This document shows, in pieces, positions 63,886-64,000 of a stretch of DNA of 64,000 nucleotides (position 1 is its first letter; each line of letters begins with the position of its first letter). The notes beneath the pieces were generated by a model, which was not told where the DNA came from, ran no database searches, and saw only the letters and a program-made list of their open reading frames with translations. A program made the translations under genes and the position numbers. The stretch comes from Agrypnia vestita (Eukaryota > Arthropoda > Insecta > Trichoptera > Phryganeidae): NCBI GenBank assembly GCA_016648135.1, contig JADDOH010005031.1, positions 124,001 to 188,000 of the forward strand, written 5' to 3'.

Positions 63886-64000
63886 GTTGGATGAATGTTC
63901 AAAGGCCGAACTTTATTAACCTTATTTTATTTTAATTAATGAGACACATATGGTTTTGTCAACTCTACAATTGAGAGTGTACGCAGCACGCACTCATAAC
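63886..64000. other. Window edge, nothing recognised
   Basis: AT-rich sequence to the end of the window. Confidence 0.4.

Overview
The window is AT-rich, intron- and transposon-dense insect nuclear DNA, most likely from a moth or butterfly. The pointers are four copies of a Lep1-like Helitron ending in the GCCGCGCGG...CTAG hairpin and terminus, two nearly full-length mariner elements, insect TTAGG telomere-type arrays, tRNA-derived SINEs, and LINE 3' ends carrying the CCATCACGCCGTTTCCC tail that I associate with lepidopteran genomes. There are no prokaryotic features and no CRISPR. Organism and family assignments come from pattern recognition only; no search was run.

Only one host protein-coding gene is well supported: two exons (48067-48296 and 52083-52668, plus strand) joined in frame across a 3.8-kb intron. 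They encode the first 272 residues of an unrecognised secreted protein, and the gene runs on past a GTAAGT donor to exons I could not find. A CpG-rich segment ending in a splice donor (about 27840-28194) may be an untranslated first exon of this or another plus-strand gene. A second promoter-like GC-rich patch lies at about 59285-59640.

Almost everything else that can be read is mobile-element debris. 1-12 kb: small foldback elements, a Helitron, and a long-TIR element (6039-8143) split by mariner copy 1. 12-19 kb: a 1.1-kb TTAA-bounded near-palindrome, a SETMAR-type mariner relic, a second Helitron and a LINE on the minus strand. 19-30 kb: RTE-type LINE debris, foldback elements with ACAGGGTTATTTG-type ends, a SINE and a large (TA)n hairpin. 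29.9-34.5 kb is the most unusual part: a Penelope-like GIY-YIG endonuclease relic beside an 88-bp inverted repeat that carries hammerhead-ribozyme-like cores, then a foldback mariner relic whose interior holds a 393-bp element with a hammerhead-like core and a 13-bp direct flanking repeat. 34.5-48 kb: family A (ACTCCCTTTCTTT) elements, an LTR-retrotransposon leader, a pogo-like element, mariner relics, a minisatellite and LINE ends. 48-52.7 kb: the gene, with an intron filled by SINEs, MITEs, a LINE relic and a telomere-like array. 52.7-64 kb: three more family A copies, mariner copy 2, a Helitron-like minisatellite, SINEs and a jockey-like LINE 3' end.

Besides catalogued superfamilies, at least five multi-copy non-autonomous families can be built from this window alone. 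I call them A (ACTCCCTTT ends, seven copies), B (GTCTC.NAGAGAC hairpin ends, seven copies or pieces), C (GGCGATCG..TTAA palindrome, five), I (foldback, four) and E (tRNA-SINE, three plus a tail). Nearly all ORFs over 60 codons are chance openings or fall inside these repeats.
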